The notes beneath the pieces are model-generated. The model was not told where the DNA came from. It searched no databases and worked only from the letters and a program-made list of their open reading frames with translations. From assembly GCA_003660555.1 (NCBI GenBank), contig QMUK01000039.1, positions 1-10,628 on the forward strand: a DNA stretch of 10,628 nt, given 5' to 3'. The stretch is from Thermococci archaeon. Lineage in GTDB: Archaea > Hadarchaeota > B88-G9. Positions 1 to 6,911 of the stretch are shown piece by piece. Each line of letters begins with the position of its first letter. The stretch's first letter is position 1. Position numbers and translations under genes: made by a program.

Positions 1-897
1 AGAGAGAAGAGGAATTGGTGGAAAGAGGAATTCTCTGGACTCAGAGTGAAGGACACATCCGGAAAAATCAAGAAGGAGGGAAGAATACTCGAAATAATCG
101 AGAGATACGAAGATGGCTTTCCTAAAATAGTTGCCGTCCAATGGAATGGTCTCTCCTCTCTGGAGTTTGTTCTTCATCCGAGTAGAGAAGAATTGATATC
201 TAGGGGATTGACATTCAAGTGTCCCATATGTAACTCAGAATTAGAGGAACCCTACGATCCCCTAGGAGAGAACACATGCCCATCATGTGGAGCTACTCTC
301 TGGAAAGACTCTAGAACGCTACCCAGAGTAGAAGAACCGGACGAAGTGTTGAAAACATATGAGAAGTTGAACAAAGAGAATTACAATCTAGGAGAACTAG
401 TGGAGACTGGCAAACTAGAAGAAAAAAGTAGAAGGGGAAAGGAAACCAAAAGCAAATTCAAAGGATTAGAAAGAATTAATTGGGGGGCCTCTCCTGGAGC
501 TAGGAAATTACTCATCGGAGAGTACTTCACGAAAACGAGACTATATAAAATAAATCAACCAATAGTGGCCCAATACTTGAACATCCTCAGGAGGAATAGG
601 GGTCTGAGCATCAGAGAAGTTACTGAAAAGTTCCCTGAGAATTACAGACATACCGTAGGACATTGGTTTAGAAAGGACTTCGGAGGATCTATACCGGTTC
701 CCGAGGACATTTCTTTACTCAATGATATATTCGGAATAGAAGACGACTTATTGAGAGCTTTAGGGAAGACTGCACTAAAGTTCCAGACTGTTAAAACCTC
801 GATAAATGGAAGAAATCCAGGAGATTTCATAGAAGGATTAAACGACAAAGAATTAATGAAATATCTTGAGAAGTTGTATTCTCCAACGAAAAGATGA
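1..897 (+). CDS. Probable DNA methyltransferase, C-terminal part (5' truncated by window edge)
   Basis: The reading frame is open from base 1, so the gene almost certainly begins outside the window. A GTG at 46 could start a 283-residue protein, but no ribosome binding site sits at the right distance before it. Numbering from that GTG, a four-cysteine zinc ribbon is visible (C59, C62, C78, C81: CPIC and CPSC). A Lys/Glu-rich charged linker follows (about 100-145), then a C-terminal region with the segment HTVGHWFRKDFGGSIP (202-217) followed by PEDISLL. From memory, closely similar segments occur near the C-terminus of many bacterial, phage and archaeal DNA methylases, where they look like a helix-turn-helix-type DNA-binding element. 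The catalytic SAM-binding motifs are not in this window, so the assignment is an inference. It could also be a Zn-ribbon DNA-binding regulator. It converges on the NSUN gene across a 34-bp gap with only short T tracts. Confidence 0.45.
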   Translation, partial: REKRNWWKEEFSGLRVKDTSGKIKKEGRILEIIERYEDGFPKIVAVQWNGLSSLEFVLHPSREELISRGLTFKCPICNSELEEPYDPLGENTCPSCGATLWKDSRTLPRVEEPDEVLKTYEKLNKENYNLGELVETGKLEEKSRRGKETKSKFKGLERINWGASPGARKLLIGEYFTKTRLYKINQPIVAQYLNILRRNRGLSIREVTEKFPENYRHTVGHWFRKDFGGSIPVPEDISLLNDIFGIEDDLLRALGKTALKFQTVKTSINGRNPGDFIEGLNDKELMKYLEKLYSPTKR

Positions 898-931
898 CTT
901 TTACTTTGACATCTCCAGAATTCCAGTCAAG

Positions 932-2251
932 TTAGCTTGGCTCAAGCAAGCTGAGGAAGAAGCCATCTGTGTTATGTAGATGAGGATAGAACCTCCTATA
1001 CTTCTTCCAATTCTTGAATTCAATCTTCAAAAATTTCTTTATCCCATAACTAGCCTTCACGTTTGGATTTACTGGTCTAAAATCGTGAAACTTCTCCAAA
1101 AGCATCTCGTTCTCATGGACTAAAACCGAACAAGTTGAGTAGGAGGTGAGAACTTCGAACTCTCTGGCCTTCTTCAAGAGCTCCTCCTGGAGTTTGACTA
1201 ATCCCCTCAATCTCTTCGGAGAAAACCACCACCTAGCTTGTGGATTGTCTCTGAAATTCCCCGTGGAAGAACAGGGAGGATCCAACAAAACTTTGTCTAC
1301 TCTACTAATTTCAGCTTTCCTCGAGTCTCCTAGAATTGGAACAATACTCCTTATCCCTAGAGTTTTCGCCAGACCTTTCAACCTCTCTAACCTTCTCTTT
1401 GATGTGTCATACGCGTATATTTTGCCCTCATCTCCCATTAGCTGGGCTAGGTGGGTGGATTTCGCTCCAGGAGCCGAACACATGTCTAAGATGACCTCCC
1501 CTGGTTCTGGCTTTAGGGCGTGTGCCACAGAACAAGAAGCTTTGTCTTGTAGCATGAACAATCCCTCTCCGTAGGCTTTAGTTCTCACCACCGGTATCTT
1601 CTGCTCCCTAACTATTAGGACGTCCCAGAAGTCCTCGTCCATTTCACACACTATCCCATCTTTTTCCAGTATTCCTATTAGTTTTTCTGGCTCTACTTTC
1701 AGGGTGTTAACCCTGATCCATATCGGAGGTTTTGAATTATTTGCCTCTAGTATTTTCAATCCCTCTTCTTTTCCAAAGGTCATGAAGAGGTATTCCACAA
1801 ACCACTCTGGATGCCCCTCTTCCAACGCAACCCTCTTAGTCTCTTCTTTAATTTCATCGAGTAGTTCTTCTATTTCCTCTTCTTCTATTGAGAAGCAAAT
1901 CGAGTTGACGAACTTTGCCTCCCAATCACCGAATTTCTTGGCCATCTCAACAGCTAAGTTCGTGACCTTTGCTGGATTCTCTCCTAGAACCTTCATTTCA
2001 AAAGTGGCCACTCTCAAGATATTCCACACTTCTCTGCTTATCTTCCTCTTAGTCAATACGTTCCTATTGATTAGGAAGTCTATTAAGTTTCGCCTCCTGC
2101 TTATTTCGAAAACGTATGAGTATATGAACCCCCGTATCTTTGGGTCCCTTACCCCTAGAGAGTCCAACGTTCTGTTCACCACTTCCTTTACCGAACCACC
2201 CCTCTCAAGTCGAGAGAGAATGTGAACCACCACCTCTTGACTATTCACCAA
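932..2251 (-). CDS. RsmB/NSUN-family RNA (cytosine-5)-methyltransferase with N-terminal NusB-like domain
   Basis: Predicted SAM-dependent m5C methyltransferase acting on rRNA or tRNA in the cytoplasm; the substrate cannot be told from sequence. Residues 1-125 look like the NusB/RsmB RNA-binding domain (YSYVFEISRRR, then a WNILRVATFEM helix and FVNSI). Residues 147-230 match the usual link region (HPEWFVEYL, IRVNTLKVEPEKL). The catalytic Rossmann domain follows: SAM motif I ILDMCSAPGAKS (254-265), motif IV DPPCSSTG (324-331) with the release cysteine C327, motif VI STCS (372-375) with the catalytic cysteine C374, and a terminal TDGFF motif. Both cysteines typical of the family are present. The length of 439 is normal for the NusB-bearing form. 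It is the last gene of the RqcH-XPD-NSUN cluster. Start: TTG at 2251 and GTG at 2248 are adjacent, 6 and 9 bases after a full AGGAGGT, so either is possible. It overlaps the helicase stop by 8-11 bases. Confidence 0.93.
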   Translation of the reverse strand: MVNSQEVVVHILSRLERGGSVKEVVNRTLDSLGVRDPKIRGFIYSYVFEISRRRNLIDFLINRNVLTKRKISREVWNILRVATFEMKVLGENPAKVTNLAVEMAKKFGDWEAKFVNSICFSIEEEEIEELLDEIKEETKRVALEEGHPEWFVEYLFMTFGKEEGLKILEANNSKPPIWIRVNTLKVEPEKLIGILEKDGIVCEMDEDFWDVLIVREQKIPVVRTKAYGEGLFMLQDKASCSVAHALKPEPGEVILDMCSAPGAKSTHLAQLMGDEGKIYAYDTSKRRLERLKGLAKTLGIRSIVPILGDSRKAEISRVDKVLLDPPCSSTGNFRDNPQARWWFSPKRLRGLVKLQEELLKKAREFEVLTSYSTCSVLVHENEMLLEKFHDFRPVNPNVKASYGIKKFLKIEFKNWKKYRRFYPHLHNTDGFFLSLLEPS

Positions 2252-4133
2252 TCCAGAACCTCCTGAGGTAAAAGGGCATTTCCTCTATTGAAACTATCTT
2301 AGCACCCTTCTTTATCCAAGGATTTAGGTTTTCCCAGACTTTGGGCTGTTTTACCCTGTAATCCATGAATATCACTGCTCCCTTGTCTGACTTCGACCTG
2401 TGAACCCTGCCGGCAGCTTGATTCAATGCGTAATAAGCAGGAAGCCAGTAGGCGTAGTACTCCCCTAGAGAAATTCTCTTGTAATACCCTCCTCTCCTCT
2501 CTCTTCTCCAAATTCCCGGAAACTTCTCCTCGTAGTATCTAATTTGAGCCTCTACTCTAGGAGTTCTCTCTGGATAAGGGATTCCAAGGAGTAAAACCGA
2601 ATTGGCCTCTAATCCAGGGAAGTCCTCTCCTTCGCTGTATCTTCCCCTCATAACTCCTATCCAAACTGCTCCACCTCTGGTACTTCTCTCTTTGAATTCC
2701 TTCATCTCTCTCTTTATTTCCTGACTGTCTTTCTCCTTGGACTCGAAATAGACTTTTTTCCCATTTATTTTATCACTCAGTAGGGATAAGACTCCATCTA
2801 AGACCTCGTAAGATGGACAGAACACTAAGACGTTCCCTGGTGTGTACTTGCAGCATGTTTCTATTCCGGTGACCATTTTCTCATAGGTTCTCTCTGTTCT
2901 CATCCTCTTGAGACTACTTACGCCTCTCACTATTAGAGTGAGTTTATTTTCTTGCGGGAAAGGACACTCGAACTTCCCTTTCATTGGGGAATCAAGTCCC
3001 ATGACTCTCGAGTAGGCATTTGGATCTATGGTCCCACTCATACTAACGGAAGATCTCACTTCCTCTAGCACTCCTCCAATCAAGCTTGGATCGAGGCAAA
3101 CTACTTCGAATTTCAGACCATTTTCCTTGGAAATAAAGAGAGCATATTCTCTTGAGCCCTTAACAGAGGAGAGTTTGAGCAGAAAGACTCCAATTGAGTG
3201 CAGATAAGACACTGGTCTTTTTCCCAGTGAAATCCTCTCAGCCCACACCTCCTCTCCAATAAAAATTAATTCCTCCCCTAGTTCATCTATTTCTTCACTA
3301 GTCTCAACGTATTCCCACGGGATTAGAACTTCCGCACCTCTCTTCAGGTTCTTCTCCACTAGATCTTCTAGGAATTCCTTAGCCTCTTTGAATTCCTCCT
3401 CTGCCTCGAATTCCTTAGCCTCTTTTGAAGCTCTATTCAGAGTGTTCTCAGTAATCTCCTTACTTTGTACTTCAGATGAGAATTTCTCTAGGTTATGGGC
3501 TTCATCTACAACTAGGACTACTTCTCCCATGGATATACCCAATTTACTCTGGAATGAGGGTGCTATCTCAGGATTGAAGAAGTGATGATAGTTGCAAACT
3601 ACTACGTCTGCCTCAGAGGCAAGGGAGACGAAGACCTCGTGGGGACAAATCACCATTTCCTCACACTTTCTGAGTAAGAGAGAGGGGGGAAGTATCCCAA
3701 TCTCTAAAATTTCATTAATTTCCGATTTACTTATTTTCCTATGAAAGGGACACCTACCTATTTTCCTGAACTCCTTACAAACTACAACAGCCTCTCTCGG
3801 ACTCTTCGAAATTTCCCTAACTGAGGGGTTCACACACATGTCTCTCCTGTTCAGTACACCTATTCCAGACAACTCCTCTCCTGAGAACTCTTTTATCCTA
3901 TATAGCTCCTCTAAGACTCTCTCTACTTGACTGTGTGTTCTACACGTCCATATCAACTTATACTCTTCCCTAAATGGAAGAAAAGAAGACAGCACGCTTA
4001 CAGTCTTCCCAATTCCAGTTGGAGCCTCTACTACTAGGCTTTTTCCAGAACTAATTGCCTCTTGTATTAGAGAGATCAACTCTATTTGTTGATCATATGG
4101 TTTGAACGGGAAGTACTCTCTCCAAGTCCGCAA
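2241..4133 (-). CDS. XPD/Rad3-type Fe-S DNA helicase (superfamily 2)
   Basis: ATP-dependent 5'-3' DNA helicase of the XPD/Rad3/DinG group, expected to act in DNA repair. The Q-motif-like N-terminus (REYFPFKPYDQQ, 5-16) is followed by Walker A APTGIGKT (37-44). Next comes the Fe-S region with C100, C119, C128, C157 and C163; the order and spacing of C100/C119/C128/C163 resemble the four cluster ligands of human XPD. Then NYHHFF (181-186) and the Walker B box DEAH (210-213). An arch-like, Glu/Lys-rich insertion spans about 225-300. Helicase domain 2 has SMSGT (364-368), motif V RGRYSEGEDFPG (496-507) and motif VI QAAGRVHRS (572-580). The 630-residue length is normal for archaeal XPD. The TTG start at 4133 is supported by AGGAGGT 8 bases upstream and by the family N-terminus following at once; a later start would remove the Q motif. 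It overlaps the end of the RqcH gene by 52 bases. Confidence 0.93.
   Translation of the reverse strand: MRTWREYFPFKPYDQQIELISLIQEAISSGKSLVVEAPTGIGKTVSVLSSFLPFREEYKLIWTCRTHSQVERVLEELYRIKEFSGEELSGIGVLNRRDMCVNPSVREISKSPREAVVVCKEFRKIGRCPFHRKISKSEINEILEIGILPPSLLLRKCEEMVICPHEVFVSLASEADVVVCNYHHFFNPEIAPSFQSKLGISMGEVVLVVDEAHNLEKFSSEVQSKEITENTLNRASKEAKEFEAEEEFKEAKEFLEDLVEKNLKRGAEVLIPWEYVETSEEIDELGEELIFIGEEVWAERISLGKRPVSYLHSIGVFLLKLSSVKGSREYALFISKENGLKFEVVCLDPSLIGGVLEEVRSSVSMSGTIDPNAYSRVMGLDSPMKGKFECPFPQENKLTLIVRGVSSLKRMRTERTYEKMVTGIETCCKYTPGNVLVFCPSYEVLDGVLSLLSDKINGKKVYFESKEKDSQEIKREMKEFKERSTRGGAVWIGVMRGRYSEGEDFPGLEANSVLLLGIPYPERTPRVEAQIRYYEEKFPGIWRRERRGGYYKRISLGEYYAYWLPAYYALNQAAGRVHRSKSDKGAVIFMDYRVKQPKVWENLNPWIKKGAKIVSIEEMPFYLRRFWIGE
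2258..2264 (-). promoter_or_regulatory. Strong Shine-Dalgarno of the NSUN gene, inside helicase codons
   Basis: AGGAGGT on the minus strand lies 6 bases before TTG 2251 and 9 before GTG 2248. It is embedded in the codons for the last residues of the upstream helicase (LRRFW), so the two genes are probably translationally coupled. Confidence 0.75.
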
Positions 4134-5947
4134 ATCCTAGAACCTCCTGGTGGTAAAGACCTCATTATTTCATCTACTTCTAGGTCTATCCCCATTCTCT
4201 CCTTAAATTCTCTTGCTACTATTCTTGAAATCTCATCCTTACTCGAATCTCCAGGCTCTATCTCTAGGTAAAATCCTCTCATGGCTCTTAACGGGGCACA
4301 CATCACTTTGTCCTTGTAGAAACAGATTCCGAGTTTCAACCCGACTTTCAGGTAGTTCCTCTTGCCCCTAACTAGGAAGGAACCTCTTGGAAGGTATTCT
4401 CCAGAAGGGGCTTTCTTGCTCACTTGTTCCGGTCTAACCCAGAATACCTCCATGGAGTGCAGTTTCTCTCTCCATGCCCTAGAGAAGGAGGCTGCGAAGA
4501 TCCCAGCTTCCTCTATTTCCTCTTTTGATATCTCATCACCCCCAGTCTTTAAGACTACATGAGGAGCTCCTTGTATCTGGGCATGGAAGTATAGGTCGTC
4601 TCTATCCATTCTCTTCTCTACAATTTCTTCGTTGGTTTTCCTATCCCTCCCTCCTATGACTAGGTGATCTCTGGACGTGAAGAACCACCTGTATCTCTCG
4701 TACCACTCTCTCTTTCTCCTCCTTTTCACTGTGATCAATCTCTCCATTAACCCCTCCTCTATGCTTTCCGCCTCTCCTCTTATTTCTTCTTTTATCTTAC
4801 TTATTTTCGATTTGGTTTCTTCTATTGCCCTGTTTAATCCCCTAAGCTTCTTTCTTATTCTCTTAGCTCTCTCGTAATATGAGGACGCTGAATTGAATAC
4901 TCCATTGGCTCTCAGCAAGACCTTCTCCCCATGTATTTCTACCACTCTCTCTTTCTCCCCAAGTTCCTTCATTTCCTCTAGTATGGCATTCAGTCTGTTT
5001 ATATTCGATGAAATCAGATCTCCTTTCCTTCTAGCTTTCTCCTCCTCCAAAGAAAGCTCTTTATACTTACTAATCTGTTCTTGAAGTATCTTCTCTAATT
5101 TGATTAGTTCCTCCTCTAGACCACTCTTCGAGACTTTTCGGAAGTATTCTCTTGAAAACATCTCATCTACTCCGTAGTTGAATTTCTCTACTCTGATTTG
5201 TTCTTTCTCTTTGTAACACACTAGTGGAATCGGAGTAACATCTATGACCTCATTTCCCTCTAAAATCAGCCTTGGATCCGGCTCTTCAATTGATTTCGAA
5301 AGTCCCTTCATTGCCTCTATTAGGAGATCCACTTCTTCACTACTTTTTAGCTCTGAAAGAGGATCTAATCCAGCTCTAAGGCAAATTTCCTTTGCATATA
5401 AGCTTCCAAGTCCATTAATTGCCAATACTTTTGAAGCTGGCTCTTTCCTTAATAATGACAAAACTTCATCTGATATTCTCATCTCTAGAAGATTTATTTT
5501 TGGTTCTGGTGGAGGAGAATACTCCTCTCCTCTAACGAGAGATCTGTGTCTCCACCTCTTAGGATGAAGGGCCCACTCTATTTTCCCATTTCTTAGGAGA
5601 ATCAGATTTCCCTTTCCGAACAACTCTACTACTAGAGCATATTCTCCGAAATCAATGGAAATTATCCTGTCAAATCCAATTTGTCTTACTTCTAATATTT
5701 TCTCTCCCTTCAGTCTCTTCCTAATGAACATGGATCGATTCGATGGAGTCTCAGTTGAGGGATACTTGTATTTAGTCAGGTAAACTGCGTTCCCGAGTAT
5801 TATAAGGTCCTTCCTTCCTTTACCGTAAGTCTTCACTCTGAAGGCTCCTAGCGGAGCTTCATAAACCTTATCCACTATCGATCCGGAACACTCCTCGTTG
5901 ATCTCTTTGGAGAGGAAACTCACATCCAAAGCTCCCAACTCTCTCAT
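4082..5947 (-). CDS. rqcH: RqcH/NEMF-family ribosome quality control protein (NFACT)
   Basis: Homologue of eukaryotic NEMF/Rqc2 and bacterial RqcH, which bind peptidyl-tRNA-obstructed large ribosomal subunits and recruit tRNA to extend stalled chains. I chose ATG 5947 (621 residues) because the typical family opening, here MRELGALDVSFL, starts there. The frame stays open to an ATG at 6010, which would add 21 residues unlike the family and run onto the start of the divergent gene. Counting from ATG 5947, the NFACT-N domain covers about 1-240 and contains the D93-R94 pair in GFDRII, matching the DR motif needed for tRNA binding in bacterial RqcH. Two charged coiled-coil stretches lie near 275-330 and 355-405. 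The NFACT-R domain (about 412-530) carries KREWYERYRWFFTS, GGRD, DLYFHAQIQGAPHVV and LPRGSF. The usual terminal motif LPPGGSRI is followed by a 16-residue tail that exists only because the stop lies 52 bases inside the XPD gene. Only a weak GGTG precedes the ATG. Confidence 0.93.
   Translation of the reverse strand: MRELGALDVSFLSKEINEECSGSIVDKVYEAPLGAFRVKTYGKGRKDLIILGNAVYLTKYKYPSTETPSNRSMFIRKRLKGEKILEVRQIGFDRIISIDFGEYALVVELFGKGNLILLRNGKIEWALHPKRWRHRSLVRGEEYSPPPEPKINLLEMRISDEVLSLLRKEPASKVLAINGLGSLYAKEICLRAGLDPLSELKSSEEVDLLIEAMKGLSKSIEEPDPRLILEGNEVIDVTPIPLVCYKEKEQIRVEKFNYGVDEMFSREYFRKVSKSGLEEELIKLEKILQEQISKYKELSLEEEKARRKGDLISSNINRLNAILEEMKELGEKERVVEIHGEKVLLRANGVFNSASSYYERAKRIRKKLRGLNRAIEETKSKISKIKEEIRGEAESIEEGLMERLITVKRRRKREWYERYRWFFTSRDHLVIGGRDRKTNEEIVEKRMDRDDLYFHAQIQGAPHVVLKTGGDEISKEEIEEAGIFAASFSRAWREKLHSMEVFWVRPEQVSKKAPSGEYLPRGSFLVRGKRNYLKVGLKLGICFYKDKVMCAPLRAMRGFYLEIEPGDSSKDEISRIVAREFKERMGIDLEVDEIMRSLPPGGSRICGLGESTSRSNHMINK
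4142..4148 (-). promoter_or_regulatory. Strong Shine-Dalgarno of the XPD gene, inside RqcH codons
   Basis: AGGAGGT on the minus strand sits 8 bases before the TTG start at 4133. It decides that start. The same bases encode part of the PPGGSR motif near the end of the RqcH protein. Confidence 0.78.
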
Positions 5948-5979
5948 GGAGACACCGACCGCAAGCCTTTTCTTCTCGG

Positions 5980-5992
5980 AAGTTAATTTGGA
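5980..5992. promoter_or_regulatory. Possible shared A/T-rich promoter core between the RqcH and EMC6-like genes
   Basis: The 61-bp gap between the divergent starts (5947 and 6009) contains one A/T-rich core, GTTAATTTG on the plus strand and CAAATTAAC on the minus. Its centre is about 22 bases before ATG 6009 and about 40 before ATG 5947. This would fit a TATA element giving a near-leaderless transcript rightwards and a short leader with GGTG leftwards. It is position-based inference; no clear BRE was recognised. Confidence 0.25.
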
Positions 5993-6008
5993 TGGGGGAA
6001 GTGTAGAC

Positions 6009-6266
6009 ATGGATAGGAGCGAAGCCCTACTGATCCTCTTGGGAATCCTCTTAGGAACACTCTCCGGCTTAATCTCTTGGTTAGGGTATTACCCGTCAAT
6101 ACCCCTATTGATCTTCATGTTCTCGGTTTACCTTCTACTCAAGTTGAGGGAAGTAGGTAAGCTTGAGTTCAAGGGGACTAGCTTGGGCACGACACTCATA
6201 TTTTGGTTGTTATTCTGGATACTGGTATATAACGTGCTCGAATACCCTGAGCTATTCTGGAGGTAG
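6009..6266 (+). CDS. Small three-helix membrane protein resembling EMC6
   Basis: An 85-residue, very hydrophobic protein with three predicted membrane helices (about 5-26, 30-47 and 57-77) and short polar turns (KLREVGKLEFKGTS). The last helix, GTSLGTTLIFWLLFWILVYN, resembles by eye the signature helix of human EMC6 (glycine-rich start, then Y-x-LFW-TFLYG). Size and helix number also fit that family. Eukaryotic EMC6 is a core subunit of the ER membrane protein complex, an insertase for tail-anchored and multipass proteins, and archaeal EMC6-like proteins are known. The family call is therefore inference from topology and one motif. ATG 6009 was chosen because it precedes the first helix directly; the open frame further upstream is antisense to RqcH. 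A GGGGGAAGTG stretch before it is only a weak ribosome binding site. A T tract follows the stop. An unrelated small membrane protein cannot be excluded. Confidence 0.6.
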   Translation: MDRSEALLILLGILLGTLSGLISWLGYYPSIPLLIFMFSVYLLLKLREVGKLEFKGTSLGTTLIFWLLFWILVYNVLEYPELFWR

Positions 6267-6268
6267 CA

Positions 6269-6284
6269 TTTTTTCTCCTTCTTA
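6269..6284 (+). terminator. Archaeal T-rich terminator after the EMC6-like gene
   Basis: Six consecutive T (6269-6274) followed by a pyrimidine-rich stretch begin 2 bases after the stop codon, with no hairpin. This is the usual form of intrinsic termination by archaeal RNA polymerase. It would stop transcription before it runs antisense into the converging gene that ends at 6292. Confidence 0.5.
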
Positions 6285-6291
6285 TCTGAGT

Positions 6292-6891
6292 TCACTGAGA
6301 ATCCGGTTCTGATGAAATCTCCCAGTACTTTAGGAATAACCTTTCAGCCTCTTTTACTACAGATGGATCATCAGTTAGGATCCCAGCTTCTAAGTTGTAT
6401 TTCTGGGCACTTTCGGTTTCATTCATGGAGGTAACGAGCACTTTCTCGTCTACTAAGTAGATCTTGGAATGCAACTCCTCTGCGAATCTCACCTCTATTC
6501 CCTCTCTGAGAAGCAATTCTACAGCCGGCCTATTCATCTCGTCCTTCTCTGGATCTCTGATTATGACCCTTACGTCTACTCCTCTTTTCTTAGCTTCTAT
6601 GAGAGATAGTATGTCATCGTTCGCTGGATCATCTGGATCATCTGGGTCATACTTCCACCAGGCGACTGCTATCCATATCCTCTTTTCAGATGAGGAGATC
6701 ATGGACTTCACTATTCCGAGATGTTCCCTGTCTCCTATTAGTTCCTCTTTCCCCTCTAGCGATTTTCCCAAGTATATTCCAGTGGAGAGTCCAAATACCC
6801 ATACCACGAGCAATGTTAAAGCCAGTCTCTTCCCCAACTCTCTCCCTCTTGTCCCGGACTGTTGCGGAGGAACCTTTATTTGATTTAGCAT
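6292..6891 (-). CDS. Membrane-anchored phospholipase D/Nuc-like protein with a single HKD motif
   Basis: A 199-residue member of the phospholipase D superfamily, which cleaves phosphodiester bonds in DNA, RNA or phospholipids. A basic N-terminus (RGRELGKR) precedes one membrane helix (about 23-42), so the catalytic part (about 50-195) is predicted to lie outside the cell, held by an uncleaved signal anchor. The single active motif is HSKIYLVDEK (141-150) followed by SMN (155-157): H141, K143, D148, S155 and N157, with N166 and E168 in the usual distal position. The glycine common before the serine is absent, as in some family members. One-motif members such as the nuclease Nuc work as homodimers, so dimerisation is expected. 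An acidic loop DPDDPDDP (82-89) comes from a 9-bp tandem repeat. No ribosome binding site precedes ATG 6891, suggesting a leaderless transcript. The start faces the divergent gene at 6912. Substrate unknown. Confidence 0.8.
   Translation of the reverse strand: MLNQIKVPPQQSGTRGRELGKRLALTLLVVWVFGLSTGIYLGKSLEGKEELIGDREHLGIVKSMISSSEKRIWIAVAWWKYDPDDPDDPANDDILSLIEAKKRGVDVRVIIRDPEKDEMNRPAVELLLREGIEVRFAEELHSKIYLVDEKVLVTSMNETESAQKYNLEAGILTDDPSVVKEAERLFLKYWEISSEPDSQ
6626..6652 (-). repeat. 9-bp tandem repeat, three copies (third diverged)
   Basis: GGATCATCT occurs twice in a row (6626-6634, 6635-6643), then GGGTCATAC (6644-6652). On the coding (minus) strand the units encode Asp-Pro-Asp steps of the acidic loop DPDDPDDP in the phospholipase D-like protein. 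The unit is a multiple of three, so copy-number change would alter loop length without breaking the frame. Confidence 0.8.
6871..6884 (+). promoter_or_regulatory. Possible TATA-type promoter of the orphan gene
   Basis: CCTTTATTTGA is centred near 6878, about 34 bases before the chosen TTG at 6912. Archaeal transcription starting about 26 bases downstream would leave a very short leader containing GAAGGGAATC. It lies inside the start of the oppositely oriented phospholipase D-like gene. Inferred from composition and position only. Confidence 0.3.
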
Positions 6892-6911
6892 TGAGGATCC
6901 GAAGGGAATCG

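Noticed and set aside
46-897. Start of the first gene at GTG 46
   Set aside because: The frame is open to base 1 and no Shine-Dalgarno lies at proper distance, so an upstream start outside the window is more likely.
1146-1574. 142-codon plus-strand frame opposite the NSUN gene
   Set aside because: Antisense shadow of a well-supported methyltransferase; no RBS and no sensible protein. The same applies to 1704-2225 and to the frames opposite XPD, RqcH and the phosphoribosyltransferase.
5948-6010. 21-residue N-terminal extension of RqcH from ATG 6010
   Set aside because: The family N-terminus begins at ATG 5947, and the extension would overlap the divergent gene's start codon.
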